Part shown: positions 22,955-35,030 of the stretch, one piece after another | Numbering within the stretch: position 1 is the first letter of the stretch | Layout: each line of letters begins with the position of its first letter | Assembly (NCBI GenBank): GCA_036768485.1 | Contig: JAVLUZ010000228.1 | Coordinates: 248,001 to 312,000, forward strand | DNA length: 64,000 nt | Source of the DNA: Mermis nigrescens | Lineage: Eukaryota; Nematoda; Enoplea; Mermithida; Mermithidae | Direction of reading: 5' to 3' | Translations under genes and position numbers: made by a program | The notes under the pieces: generated by a model | Databases searched by the model: none | Seen by the model: the letters and a program-made list of their open reading frames with translations, nothing else | Told to the model about the DNA's origin: nothing

Positions 22955-23795
22955 TAGTGTGTCGCCCGGGACCCACCTTCCCTCCAAAAATTATCATATC
23001 TTCATTTCGCTTTCCCCGCCGCAGCACCAGCCAAAAATCCGGGATAGGAAAATGGGCACTCGGACTACAATACATGAGCTGATGAGTGTGTGTACCATAT
23101 CACGCGTGTAAAGTCATATGTGTGTGTCTTATGTTATGCCTATTCCGTTTGTACATTCTTTTACCGTAAGCTTTGCCATGGGCCTATTGTTATTCTCGTA
23201 CATCCATTCCACCGTTGCTGTTCATTACCTTCACCGCGCTCTTTGTGTCTTTTTTAAGAAGCTTGCATTACCTTGATTTTGGACATTTTTTGAAGAGCGA
23301 CTGAGTTCGATTTCAAAAGTCTTCCTAGACTCAGCTTTTTCACCAGCCCATCTGTGCTGTGCCCCTTTTTCCCTGCGTGGCTGCAGAAAATCTCCTTGTG
23401 TTTTCGTCGGCATTCGGAAGATTGCCTTTTTTGCCGATACGCACTGTATATTATTTGTGTACCATAACGGCATTTGTTGTATGCCGTTGGCGGGCTACGT
23501 GCCTCGTAATTGCATTGTTGTATTTTACCCAATTAGTGTAACACGACAGTCGGCAGCATACATCCTTTATAGCGCTTGTGCTTTTGATAACTTCATAATT
23601 TTTCATCGTATGCCAAAAATTAATTATTCAATGAACGATGATTGGGCTCGGTTCAATTTCCGTGCTGTTGTTTTCTGTCCTTGTGCTACACTACATTAGG
23701 AACCCTCAATATTTTCAAGCACCAGATTCGGTCCCAAAACAAGTTAAATAATAATCTTCTTGAGCCCTCAATTAGGTTTTCGAGGAACTTACGAT
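22955..23795 (+). repeat. Direct repeat pair, right copy
   Basis: Second copy of the 17,090-17,910 repeat. It keeps many CG dinucleotides where the left copy has TG or CA (for example CACGCGTGTAAAGTC against TTACGTATACTTAAAGTC). It ends near GAGGAACTT, just before the TIR-element copy at 23,820. Confidence 0.75.
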
Positions 23796-23819
23796 GTGGA
23801 CAGCACGATGCTAAAAAGG

Positions 23820-24440
23820 GGTTAAAATCGAAGTATATTCTGCGGCCTACGAATCCAGAAATAAATATCGGAAAACGTTTCAAATGATTGAAAAAAGCAG
23901 CACGTTAGCTATGCAGTAGCTATGGGAAATTATATGCAGTAAACTAGCAGACTTTCCAAGCCAATTAAATGAAATAGCAAACATCGATGCATTCAGGACA
24001 ATCGAAGAAATTGCTGGTTTGCCCGCAACGATTGTGTGCACTAATCGATCGGCCCCAGCTTTTCTTGCTATAATGCTCATGATAGCAAAATAAAACAACT
24101 TTAAATACAATAGCACTTTAGGTTTCTGTCAAACACCATACCAAACTAGTCAGCGTTCGAACTTGCCAGCAATCTACAAAAAGTAAACATTTTGGATTAC
24201 GTTTATACACTCTTATGTAAAGCTTTGAAAATTATTTAAAAGAAGGTTACATTTTTCAGAGGCGCAGAATATACTTCGATTTTTTGCATTGCTTAGAAAA
24301 GTCTGACTTTTAGCGGGTTTTGTGGCTTTAGGTATATACACAGGTAGCTTTTTCCCTAGTCTTCTCCTTTTACATCCTTAATATCCACAATACCAAGTAT
24401 ATTCATCTTTTTTGTTCCATAGCATTTTTCGTTGCTGATA
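23820..24440 (-). mobile_element. Inverted-terminal-repeat element E, truncated copy
   Basis: The interior and one terminal repeat match element E at 39,925-42,357 in reverse. The right end (24,270-24,440) is the ~170 bp terminal repeat ending in GCATTTTTCGTTGC. Only the inner tip of the other terminal repeat remains (ATCGAAGTATATTCTGCGG at about 23,827). Sequence beyond the right end also matches the flank of the 39.9 kb copy, so this is one arm of a segmental duplication rather than an independent insertion. Confidence 0.7.
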
Positions 24441-24712
24441 TCCCTACTTTTAATTAGCATGATTTAAGTACATCAGCCAGTAAACACATACAGTAACATG
24501 CCACAATAATGACAGCAGTTCAAGAACGTGGAAAACAATATTGTTCTGAAAATCAGCATTATCTTTTTTAACAAGACAATCTTACATTATATAAACAGAT
24601 AAAGGTTTTCAGCATAAGCTTTACGCAAATATTAAGTGTAAGGAACACTTACGTTAAGAGTTTAAAAGTGAAATAGATTTGTAAAAACTACATATTGACA
24701 ATAAATGAATAG

Positions 24713-25455
24713 TGCAAACTTTACACAACTACTGGGAGTAGAGAAAAATAACAGTCAGATTCTTAACTCTGACATTACGTAGAACATTTCTAAACAAATT
24801 AAGCTTTTGCAAGAGCTCTAGAACTAAACTTAATATGCAGGGTAAACTTTTACACAACTACAGAGTGTAAAGAAGATTTTAGTCGGATTCGTAATTTTGG
24901 ATATTACTCTGATATTACGATCAACATTTATGAAAATATTGAGTTCTCTTCAATGATCTGAGACAAATAAACATGAAATTTAAACCACTCTACACCATTG
25001 TTTAGTGTAAATAAATGCGCCCAAATGGCGTTTCACATTTTATTCTGAGTACATTTTTAGACTTCGGGAAAGTATTAAGCTTCCGCAAGGTTCTAGAAAT
25101 AAAGTTAATATGCGGTGTAAACTTTAAACAATAAAGAGGATGAAGATTTTAATCGGATTCGTAATTCTGATATTACTCTAAAATTACGATAAACATTCAT
25201 GAAAAAATTAAGTTTTCACAATCGCTTGAGGACAAATAAATATTATAATAAAATCACTTTAAACAACTGTTGAGTGTAAATAAATACGCCCAACTGGCGT
25301 ATCACATTTGATTCCTGATACGTTTTTAGACTTGAGAAAAAGAACTAAAGCTTCTGCTAAGCTCAGAAGTTAAAGTTAATGTGCGGTGTAAACTTTATAC
25401 AGCTACAGAGTGTAAAGAATATTTTAGTCGGATTCTTAATTCTGATATTACTCTT
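24713..25455 (+). repeat. Tandem ~265-280 bp units with GTAAACTTTACAC motif
   Basis: Units start with a TGTAAACTTT(A)CAC-type word at about 24,713 (short), 24,842, 25,107 and 25,386. Each continues with GTAAAGAAGATTTTAGTCGG, TTCGTAATTCTGATATTAC, a GACAAATAAA block and TAAATACGCCCAACTGGCGT. Related but diverged units occur throughout both long arms. Confidence 0.75.
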
Positions 25456-25716
25456 GTAATTGAGAAGCCTAAAAACTGGACAAATCCGAAGATCCGCCAC
25501 TGCGCAGTGTTCGGTCGCTTTCGCGAGCCGAACCAGTGCTCCATGACCCAAAAAATTTGCGCTATCTAAGCCAGAAATAAAACGTCATCTCGACGGGTTA
25601 AAGCACAAAAGCTATAAATGGCACGTCCGAGCAGCAAAACGAGCTCACACATCCATAACAGCGAAACGAGCTGTCAGGGAAATAGCGCATGAGTTCGATT
25701 AGTGTATATGTACCTC
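25456..25716. mobile_element. GC-richer ~260 bp insertion in the tandem units
   Basis: Interrupts a repeat unit between TTACTCT and TTACACT, where other units read ATTACTCTGATATTACG continuously. The two flanks look like an imperfect target duplication. The insert is GC-richer and contains the palindrome CACTGCGCAGTG. No coding capacity; the family is unknown. Confidence 0.45.
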
Positions 25717-26777
25717 ACTTACACTCTGATATTTCGATCAAAATGTATGAAAAAATTAAGTCTCCACAATGGCCTGGAGATAAATAAGCATAAGATGTAA
25801 ACCGCCTTACACCACTGTTGAGTGTAACCAAACACGCCAAACTGGCGTCTGACATTTTGGTTTCTGGTTCATTTTTAGACTTGAAATTATATCCAGACTA
25901 ATAGGTGGCGCAGTTGGAAGAAACAAAACATGACAGAAACACGTTTAAAACATAATTTTTAAATTTAAACTTCCCGAAAAAGCTAAATGTAGATGTAAAC
26001 AAATGCAATTTGCTGTGATGTGTACCCCTTAGAGAATACTTTATTTTTATTCTATTCGGCTTATCCCGATTGCGAAAGTGACGAACAAAGAAATGGACAA
26101 AAAAGGGATTTTCCACCATCAAGTGCATTGTAAACTTTAAAAATCTTGGTGTAAAGAAATTCGGTTTGAACCACTTTCTAGCATTTGAATTGCAGTACGT
26201 TTGCATGTGCAAAACTTCTGTTCCGCAAAATATTCGAGATATTTACCAATCAAAATTGGTAAAAACGTGTTTTTTCGCTTATTTTACATCTCAGTTTTTG
26301 AACTTTACACCCCCGTAAACATACTCAATATTACGTACGCGGCTCACTGCAACGTGTAGCCCTTATAAAAGTACTTTATTTCTGTTGTATTTAATTTATC
26401 CCGACTTATAAGCGGTAAAGTTGGCAGAGAAATCTTAGACAAAATCTGTCTTTCACACCATCCACTAGAGTGTAAAGTTTAAACCCTTGGTAGTAACTCC
26501 GCATTAATTTTAAAAAGTTTTGCAGGTAAGCCAAAGGAAGCTCTTGATCCGCGTTACATTTTCATAAATAGCTTTTTGGGGACTCTTATACAAAGAATTT
26601 GACAGGCATAAACAAGTGTAAAACTCGACCAAAATGTGTCTTTTCACCCCAGATTTTCACACTCTTTACACTCCCATTCGAGAACTAATGCAAAATTCGA
26701 AAAACAAAAAAAGAGTTATTTGGAGCATCTCTTCTTCTACAATTTAAAACCATTAAATTGTTTAAGGAGTCAATACC

Positions 26778-27040
26778 ATGAGGTGGGCGGAACCGATATT
26801 CTGGGGGGAATTAAAAAAAATTTCTGGAGAGGTGTGAAAAAATTTTCAAAGGTCAAAAAATGGTCTTAAAAGTGGTCGTATTGCGAAAAAAACACCATTT
26901 TTCGACGTTTCTCATAGAGACAATATCCAATGGCATCAAAAAATCGCTAAAAAAGCAAAAAATTTCAAACATTGAATTCTGGGGGGTATTTTGATTTCTG
27001 GGAGTATTTTGATTTCTGAAATTATTTCAACTTCTGAGGA
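26778..27040 (+). mobile_element. GTGGGC hAT-like MITE, right end worn
   Basis: Starts CATGAGGTGGGCGG and contains the family words TTTTCGACGTTTCTCAT and CCAATGGCATCAAAAAATCG, with TTTCTGGGGGG-type repeats. The right terminus is lost near 27,040, so no target duplication is visible. Confidence 0.7.
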
Positions 27041-27516
27041 GTGTATACTATTGTTATTTTGATATACCAAAAATAAATTTTGGTATGATTTTGTTGAGGC
27101 ACTTGCTGGACTATAAATATCATATTTTAATTCTGTGAATTTTGGTATATCATATTCTTATCATATTAAAACTCGGGGAAATGTGAAAATATTTTTGATA
27201 TAATTTTAGTATAAAATTGGTGGCACTTTTCCTTTTTTCGCTCTTTATCTTACTTGGTACTTATTTTATACGTATGATGCAGTAGGTATTTTTCCACAGG
27301 TTGATTTTTATTATCTGACATGGAGACAAATAACGTGAGTATGTATGTACATACATATGTATGCCGAGCCGAGCCCCTCATACATGTATAGTCCGTTGGT
27401 TTGTATACACCTACGTTATTCGTGTGTACTTCGCTGGGCATCGAGGAGGGGTTTTAGGGAATGTACCCAGGGTAAAATGACACAGTTGTTATTATTAAAT
27501 TTTTTTGTTTTTTTTG

Positions 27517-27655
27517 CAATTTTTTGATGCCAATGGATATTGCTCGATCAGAAACGTTGAAAAATGGTCTTTGTTCGCCATACCACCATTAAGGCCATTT
27601 TTCGGCCTTCGAAAAAAACTTGCACCCCAGAACTTTGGAGCCGCACTGTGGTGTA
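27517..27655 (-). mobile_element. GTGGGC hAT-like MITE, half copy
   Basis: Only one half remains: TTTTTTGATGCCAATGGATA, GAAACGTTGAAAAATGG and CTTGCACCCCAGAACTTTGG, ending near GAGCCGCACTGTGGTG. The CCCCC-rich half is missing. Confidence 0.6.
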
Positions 27656-27756
27656 GCATGCATACAATTAGCGCAGAGTAGTATGGTGAAGTAATATCTG
27701 TCTGTGTTGATAAGTGGCATGTCTCGTAGGCTCAGCTCATCATAAAAGTTGGCTTA

Positions 27757-27825
27757 TAGTCTATTTCACATAAGTTTGAGCGCAAGACTTTAGTTATTGA
27801 AGTAAGCCAAACAGATTGCGGTGGC
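27757..27825 (+). mobile_element. GTCTGTTTCACA MITE fragment cut by the foldback end
   Basis: Reads TATAGTCTATTTCACATAAG and continues to CAGATTGCGGTGGC, matching the reverse complement of 34,560-34,629. It breaks off exactly where element E begins (GCAAAGAAAAATGC at about 27,826), which helps locate the left end of the foldback. Confidence 0.6.
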
Positions 27826-28540
27826 GCAAAGAAAAATGCTCCGATGGAACAAAAAAGATGAATACTTGGAGATTATGGATTATTAAGGATGTAAAGGAGG
27901 GGACTAGGGAGAATCTACCTAAAGTCGCAAAAATCTGCTAAAGTATACACTTTCTCAATGGCAAAAATCAAATGCTATTATGACGAAACTGGTCGCGATA
28001 TCTTCAACCGTAAAATGATTCAGTTGAAAAAGCAGCTATTAGCTATAATAGCTATGAGGCAGTGGTGATAACCTTTCTTTCCTTAATTGAATGGATCATT
28101 TAAAAACGGCTGGGGAAACAGCAAGTTGACTTGGAAACAGGCTGATGTAATTTTCAGCATGCCGCCAGATTGTATGCGCATTAATCTCTCTAATGCCGCT
28201 GCTTGCCTTTGTGCCGAGCCATCAAACAACTTTAAATGCAATGCGCAATTTTCTATAGATCAGGATGCGAAGCTAGTCAGCGTTGCTACTTGCCATTAAC
28301 TTAAAAAAATAAACATTACAGATTTCGTTTTAACACACTCTTATCTAGCTTTTGAACATTGCATTTAAAAAGAACCTTTTTAGAAGCTGCAGAATATGTG
28401 GATACTTTGGTGTAGAAAGATGGCGGACGCTAACAGATTTGCGACTTTAAGTGGGTCTCCTAGTCCCTGTACACAGTGTATAATAATCACGTTAATCCTC
28501 ATCAATCTTTTTTGAACATCGAACCTTTTTCTTCTTCTTT
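27826..28540 (+). mobile_element. Element E at the outer tip of the left arm
   Basis: The left terminal repeat is well preserved (27,826-27,960: TGCTCCGATGG, GGATTATTAAGGATGTAAAG, GGGACTAGGGAGAATCTACC). The interior matches the other copies, including GAAGCTAGTCAGCGTTGCTA. The right terminal repeat (28,390-28,530) is strongly decayed. The interior is non-coding apart from short chance frames. Confidence 0.65.
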
Positions 28541-28929
28541 TTACCATCAATTGTATGATTCGTTGTCGTCAGCTTACCAGCGCACCATTAACGCATTAAT
28601 GGCAGCAATCCAAAAACGCGGAAAACATTATTGCTCTTATATCGTCATTAGCATAAATTTGAAAATGTTGCTTTAAAAAGAGCTTTCTCGTTTATAAGCC
28701 TTCTGCAGAAGTGATGGAACGCGCGATTTTTTAAAAACTGAGTTAGATATCACCGCTGTTATCAGGAAGCTAAAGATACTGCTATTTTTGCAATGACTAA
28801 TATATTCATCTCTCTTCACGTTAAACGATATGTAATTCACTTGAGTCATTCCATTTAAATTCTTGGAAACGACATAACAATACTACGGACTGCTCCATTA
28901 CCTTTCATAAGCTTGATCAAATTGCTTCA

Positions 28930-29070
28930 CGCAAGGCGAAACGCCGGACTCAACCATCCTCAATAACTACGGCCTCAAGCTCCTCGGACCTAAATTCGTC
29001 CGTACCTACGGAGCTATTGGCAGCTATGCCTAAAAACCTAACGCAGTAGTAATTCATGTGAATTTTACCT
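28930..29070 (-). repeat. R-family repeat (left-arm copy)
   Basis: Inverted match to 39,340-39,490: GGACCTAAATTCGTCCG, TACGGAGCTATTGGCAGCTA and AACCTAACGCAGTAGTAATT. Related copies outside the foldback lie at 47,540-47,940 and 52,640-53,330. Confidence 0.65.
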
Positions 29071-30129
29071 GGTCAAATTGAATATAACGAATATATCAAT
29101 AATTCCTTCTACTTTTTGAACTATTTCGCTTATATCAAGAAAACACTTTTCTTTAAAAAGCAGCCTATGCCTAAGTTCTAAAACACAATGAACAGTGAAA
29201 ACAACAAAAAAGAGCTCTAAACCAATGATCATCTTCTAAAATTGAAACGAACTTACAATTTAAATGAAATTGGTGTTGAAAAATTCATCAAAAATAATCA
29301 AAAGTAGTCATGAATTATTTTGGAAGCTAAAATGTCAAATAGAGCCGTCCACCAATTCCGAACTAAAACGATTCGTCATAATGATGTATGACTTTGCAGA
29401 AACTACTTCAAGTGGAAGATACAACGTGAATAAGTTGCCATTCAGTTTGTTGTAGAAAAAACTAGAATTTTACTTTATTTTTTATCCTATTCGGCCTCAC
29501 TCGACTTCGGCGGAAAGTGGCGAACAAAAAAATGTACAAACACGTATTTTTCTGTCCACCACATTGTAAACTTTAAAAATCGACTCGGCGCTTTCTGCCC
29601 CAGATATAAATAATTTCAGTTAAGACTGGTTGTCTTTTACCGTTTAATGTAATTTTCTTCAACTGCCTTTGCAATATTCATGGTTTGTAAGTAAAATACG
29701 CTTCTGTTTTCTTCCCCTCGGAACTGAACTTTTTGCAACGCTCCTTTATAGCATTTTTGGGCGTAACCAGCAACGTAGCCACGTAAAGTTACTTTATTTC
29801 TATTTTATTTAATTAACTAACTTTTGGCACAAATTGGCGAACGAAATAACGCCGTCGCAGATAAGGATTCAAAGCCTAATTACTAACTGCTTGATACGAA
29901 GAAGTTGCTGTGCTTGGTATTCTATGAAAAATTTTCTCCGCTTCTCCGCTAATTTGTGGCGGAGGCCACAGCTTCTCCATTCCGTTGCATTATACTTTTC
30001 GTTTCTTTCTTTATCTATTCGAGAACTGAGGCAGAAATTCAAAAACGAAAAAGTGTTATATGCAGAACCTAAATAGATATAGGTCGGTGATTTTGCCGCC
30101 GTTCATGTTTCTTTTGCATCTGAAAGTGT

Positions 30130-30200
30130 ATTCAATTCGAACCTTGTTGTAGCACGTACGCATCCGAGAACGGCGTTGTCAATCACTGCGCCATCTCGAC
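30130..30200 (-). repeat. tRNA-like segment with pol III A and B boxes
   Basis: On the minus strand it reads TGGCGCAGTGATTG, an A-box-like word, and about 50 bases later GGTTCGAATTG, B-box-like. It is the inverted counterpart of 37,821-37,895. No tRNA cloverleaf forms: acceptor and T stems do not pair. A tRNA-derived SINE remnant is likelier than a working tRNA. Confidence 0.55.
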
Positions 30201-31186
30201 ATATCAACGAATTTCAGCTTGATTATCCTATTTTGAAAGATATTCATGTATTCATGAAAGTTTAAGAATAGTGCATTATGATATTATTAAATAATTATTA
30301 TTTATTTAAGACGAGTCAAAAACCTCTGAAGTGAAAAACCGCGATAAAAATATGCAATGCAGGAGTTGTAATGGCATTAGAAAATAGATGTAGGTATAAT
30401 TCAAAGTTCACCTCTTTTACCTCAACAAACACTGGCTGTAGAAAAGTTTAAAGGTCAGATTCGTTATTCTGGCCATACGGAGAACATTTAAAAAAATTTA
30501 TCACATCCACGACGCTCTGGGCGCAAATGCTTCTCGGTGTAAACTTTACGGCGACATTGCTAATACCGCAATATTGGGTGTATAAAAGAAAATAAACTGT
30601 GATCTGTAACGCTAAGGTCAGGGCACCTTTTAAGCATAATTAGCATGTTCCGCCTACTTGGCGGAGTAGTTGAAGAGATATCGTTTTTCGTCTCGAACCC
30701 TTTACACTAAAACGATCACAGATCAAGAAATATTGCGTTATAAGAAAGAAAAATTGGTGGGGTTTTGGCTCATATACCATTATGAAATGGTATCGGACTT
30801 TTAGAAGCTAAAATTGAGTTAGATAAGCTGAAGGACACGCAAAGAAGTAAAAAACACGGATACTTTACACTTTTTATTTGCAACAACCATTAGTGCGAAA
30901 TACGTACGAAAATCAAGATAAACGTCTACAGCTGGGGGGGCAACATTTTTGAAAAAACATTGGCCCTCCGCATGGCGGATATTATTTATTTTGCGGCTTT
31001 ACAGCATGGCTCTCTTACTAGCTTCAGTATTGAGTGTAAACAAAGAAAAAAACACGGAGCATCGGATTTTTTAATCATCCGTAGTTGAAAACCGCACCTC
31101 GGTGTGTGCCATTCTGTTACTGAGGACCCATTAATTTTTTTATGGCGAGCAGCATATAAGAAAAAGGATGGCCAAGTATATTATAT

Positions 31187-31204
31187 GTAGCGCTATCGCG
31201 CTAC
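31187..31204. repeat. GTAGCGC palindrome motif
   Basis: GTAGCGCTATCGCGCTAC, a near-perfect inverted repeat following GGCCAAGTATATTATAT. The same word set recurs at 33,392, 33,881, 35,228 and 36,809. Confidence 0.7.
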
Positions 31205-34170
31205 TATTATAATAAGTTTAACATATGTATTCATTGACTGCAGTCTTTTCCATTTCAAATGGTGTATTTCCGATTTACGGCTTATTAATGTACATGATTG
31301 CAATAAAGCTGCATATCTTTGTCGACTTCTGTGCACATTAGTGTGATTGCTGGTTCATTTTAAACCACTTTTGCTGGCAATTTACATCGATTAAACGATT
31401 GCTCTCCATGTGCAAGATTTTGTGAAACATATTATAAACACGGCTGGAAAAGTTGCTAATACAGACGACTTTGAAGACTAAATTACATCACCAACAGTCT
31501 AGGGCCGCTGGAACAACATTTTTAAATCCTTTAGTCAAGTTCGAAAATTGTAAAACTCTTGCAATTGATGTCTCATATGAATCATGGAAAATTTCTTGAC
31601 TTCAGTTTATAGTGTTCTACGATCCTTTCGATTGAAAAGTTAAGACATGTCTCGCTTTTGCAAACTGTAGCGTAAAGAATATTTTAGTCAAGTTCATTGT
31701 TGATGTGCTCCGATATTTTTTCAATATTTATGGAAAAATGAGTCTCCATAATATTTTGAAAGACAAATAAACATTGTTTAAACCACTTTGCAATACTGCT
31801 GAGTGTAAGCAAGAGCGCCCAACTGACGTATATATTTCATTCCTATAGAATTTTTTGGATCAGGAAAAAAATTTCGCTTTTTGCAATGCTCTAGAACAAG
31901 AAATAACATGCAGGTAAAATTATACAGATCATATTATGATCAATTTCGCAGAAAAAAATTATGTCTCTACAATGGTCTGAGGACAAATAAACAATGAATG
32001 GAAGCTGCTATCACTGGTGGATGTAAACAAGCGCGTCCTGAAGCATCTCCCATTACGTTCTTTTAATGCCTTTAGACTCAAGAAGAACTATAAGTTTGAA
32101 TACTAAAAGCAAAGACGAGCGCCTAACTAGCAAAAGAAAATTTTTGGTCAGATTCGTAATTTTGATATTGCCATTTGATATTTACGTTGGCATGAAAAAT
32201 TCCATATCCATAATGTTCTATGTGCAAACTAAAAAATTAGTGTAAACGCCTTTTGTTGCAACGAAGTGTAAACATATGCGCCAGACTGGCATATCAAACG
32301 GTTCTAGTTAATTTCTGAACTTGATAATCGTGTCCCTGACTCTGTAAACAGGCTGGCACTCGAATAACTTCTATTAAAATAGGTACGACTTTTGCTAAGC
32401 AATATTATGACAACAATTTCTTTGACGTACTGTCGGCGCACCAACCTTATTCTATTGAACTCAGGCTAAATGATGGAACAAAAAACGTAACAAAAACGTT
32501 TTCATCATTTAGAACACTGTAAACTTTAAAATTCCGTACCGAACTCCCCACTGAGTTTAAAGAAATTCGGTTTGGTACAATTTGTAGCTTTTAAATCGTA
32601 GTACATTCCGGTGTGCCAAAATTCTCTTGCAAAAATTATTTGGTATGATTTATTAATCAAAATTCGGAAAAAACGTGTTTTTTCGCCCGACACCTCTAAT
32701 TTCAGGCATTTTACTTTTATATAAATATATAAATATGCGTTTTTAAAATGGTTTGCGTCTTAACCCCTGAGAGGCGCTTTATTACTGCTGTCTTCAATTT
32801 ACACTGATTCAGAAGCAGTAAAATTTGGCGGGAAATCGCAGTTGAAATCCGTTTTTACACCATCCACTAGAAGTATAAGCTTTAAACCCCAGGATCTAAC
32901 TCACCATTAAGCATAGGAGCTTTGCTTATATACAGAATGCAACCCACTTGATCCGCTCTACATTTCTGTCAAAAAACATTTCGAAAACCTCGCAACTGAA
33001 CTGTCTCGGACATAAGCGATTTTCGCTCAATAGAAAAGTAAAACTTTTACCCCCAGATTTTCGCACTCTTTGCCTATATAATTGTATTTTGTTCTAAAAA
33101 CAAAAGTATCTGTAATTGTTCCCTCTGTGTATCCTATGACAATTCTTCGGAGTCATCAATACTCAGTTGTCCATATGCCGCATTATAAATGCTGCACAAG
33201 AAATTTGTCACATGTTATAACGCGTTACAAAAACTTTACACCTTCTTTACACAGTCAGTTTTTGCGTTTCAAGAAAAACAAAAAAACGAGGCAGCGGAAT
33301 TTTTTTATTTTACTTTCTTTTTAAAAAACCTTTCCAAGTGCCCGTTATAGCTGTAGGGGTGCACAGGTGTTAAGTACCCAAGTATATTATAGAGTACGCG
33401 CTAACAATAAACCGCCTCTAAATTCAGGAAGTGAAAAACTTTGAAAAAATTTAAAAAGTCTCCCCTAGATTTTTTAACCGTCTACATTTTGAAACCAATC
33501 AGACTGCATAGAATGTAAAGCTGAGTTAGATATGCTTGGCTGAAAACTGTAAAAAAAAACCGTCTAATTTACACTCCTGTGCAACAATGATGGGCATAAA
33601 GAAGAGACATTAAGACCAGATTCGTAACCTACTAGTGAAACATTTTTAAAGAAAATTTGGCCCTCCGCAAATTATTTGAATTTTGGTGTAGCTTTGCATA
33701 AAATGACGCTCGGTGTTGAGTGTAAACAAGAAAAAAAAATGGGGGCACTAAGTTTTTTTGTTATCTACCATTTAAAACCCTTTTTTACTCGGATATGTGC
33801 CGTTATAGCTGTGAGGGGGACTTCTGTTTCGCACTCGCTGTGAAAAACATATAAGAAAAAAGGGTGGCCAGAGCTGTTATAGGTAAGCGCTATCGCGCTA
33901 CCTGAAACAAGTCTGTTTTATTCCTTCAAAAGCTTTTTCAGTAAATGTTTTTCGGAGGCTACAGTAACCCCTTCTTCCTTATTTACTGTAGTTCGCTAGA
34001 TCTCACTTACTTACGTAGCAGGAGACGGGTTTTTCAATAATATTTTTGCGACATAATTCATTCTCGTCTTCCAGCAGATTAATCAACGTACACATAAAAA
34101 TCGCGCATTCAGCTAATCCTAAGTTGATACTTTAAATACAATAGACAAAAAGTTAAGAAACACCGCGAAC

Positions 34171-34241
34171 TCCCTCATAGCTCAGTGGTAAAACGTCTGC
34201 TTGTCGTGTCGAAGCAACCGGGTTCGATTCCGCCCGATAGC
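34171..34241 (+). pseudogene. tRNA-Asp-like pseudogene
   Basis: A-box TAGCTCAGTGG (34,178-34,188) and B-box GGTTCGATTCC (34,221-34,231) match pol III consensus. The anticodon loop TTGTCGT sits between TCTGC and GTCGA (one mismatch), giving anticodon GTC, as in tRNA-Asp. A TTTTT terminator follows at 34,242. The acceptor arms (TCCCTCA and CGATAGC) do not pair and the T stem has a mismatch, so it is probably a pseudogene or SINE head. Confidence 0.6.
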
Positions 34242-34500
34242 TTTTTATTTAGCGCACTTATATCCCAGTACTGATTTAATGCCTAAATTATATTTATATA
34301 GGCGGGTTAGTGCATTAAAAATGGAAGAATTCCAGCCACTCGCCCTCACTGAGCTGATCTGCCGAATTACAGTAATTCGTCGTTCCGCTTACTGTAGCCC
34401 TTAAACGAATTCACTAAAAAGCTCTGGAATAAATGGAACAGACTATAGGTACGCGCTACCTATGATTATGGCAATAAAAATGAGCACACATATGTATATA

Positions 34501-34627
34501 ATCTGTTTCACATATAACTTTGGGCATAAATAAAGAAGCTAATTATATACCTACAGATCAATGCCACCGCAATCTGTCAGCTTATTGCCGGAAATAGTTC
34601 TAAAATATATGCCCGTGTGAAACAGAC
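34501..34627. mobile_element. GTCTGTTTCACA MITE with TA duplication
   Basis: Left end ATCTGTTTCACATA and right end (reverse complement) GTCTGTTTCACACG, each bordered by TA. Interior includes GCCACCGCAATCTG. Same family as 49,140-49,300. A loose right end of another copy (AACAGACTATAG) lies at 34,438. Confidence 0.65.
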
Positions 34628-34771
34628 TACAGTTATGAATATTGCTTCAGCAGGAGGTGGACCTGGTAAGTCCCATCAGGATTTTGAATATGAACTCTGA
34701 AGGTCTTTTTTACGAAATTATTTTGATAAAAACTTGCGTACTTGGGGATGAGATAGGGTCTGGCTCAGAAC

Positions 34772-35030
34772 CACACATGAGCGGGGGGTATGCACTCCCA
34801 GAAGTTGGAATACCCCCAGAAATCAAAATACCCCCGCCCCCAAGAATTCAATTTTTGAAAATTTTTTCGCTTTTTTAGCGATTTTTTATGCCATAGGATA
34901 GTGCTCGATGAGAAACGTCGAAAAATCGCCATACGACCACTTTTAAGACCATTTTTTGACCTTTGAAAATTTTTTCACCCCCCAGAAATTTGTCCACTCT
35001 CTTCCAGAATTTCGATGCTGCCCACCTATG
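34772..35030 (-). mobile_element. GTGGGC hAT-like MITE with perfect 8 bp duplication
   Basis: Flanked by CTCAGAAC at 34,764-34,771 and 35,031-35,038. Ends CACACATGAGC and GCCCACCTATG are inverted. 259 bp, non-coding, C-rich left half. Confidence 0.9.

Larger units (their letters stand above)
24441..26777 (+). repeat. Third, partial arm of the foldback family
   Basis: Colinear with 28,560-30,050 and, inverted, with 37,990-39,860: the CCACAATAATGACAGCAG block, the CGCAAATATTAAGTGTAAGG block, and a TTTACACTCCCATTCGAGAA block near 26,665. It has extra tandem units (24,713-25,455) absent from the other arms. It stops where a MITE begins at 26,778. Confidence 0.7.
27826..33412 (+). repeat. Foldback left arm
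   Basis: From the outer tip inward: element E, an R-family segment near 28,930-29,050, a CACTCGACTTCGGCGGAAAG block (29,495), a tRNA-like segment (30,130-30,200), CTACTCCGCC-type block (30,650), palindrome motif (31,187), an AAATGATGGAACAAAAAACG block (32,470) and TATAGCTGTAGGGGTGCACA (33,345). The same order appears reversed in 35,226-39,860. It contains no recognised gene. Confidence 0.7.

Noticed and set aside
31187..31210. GTAGCGC hairpin as a Helitron 3' end
   Set aside because: No consistent CTRR follows the hairpin in the different copies and no TC start was found.
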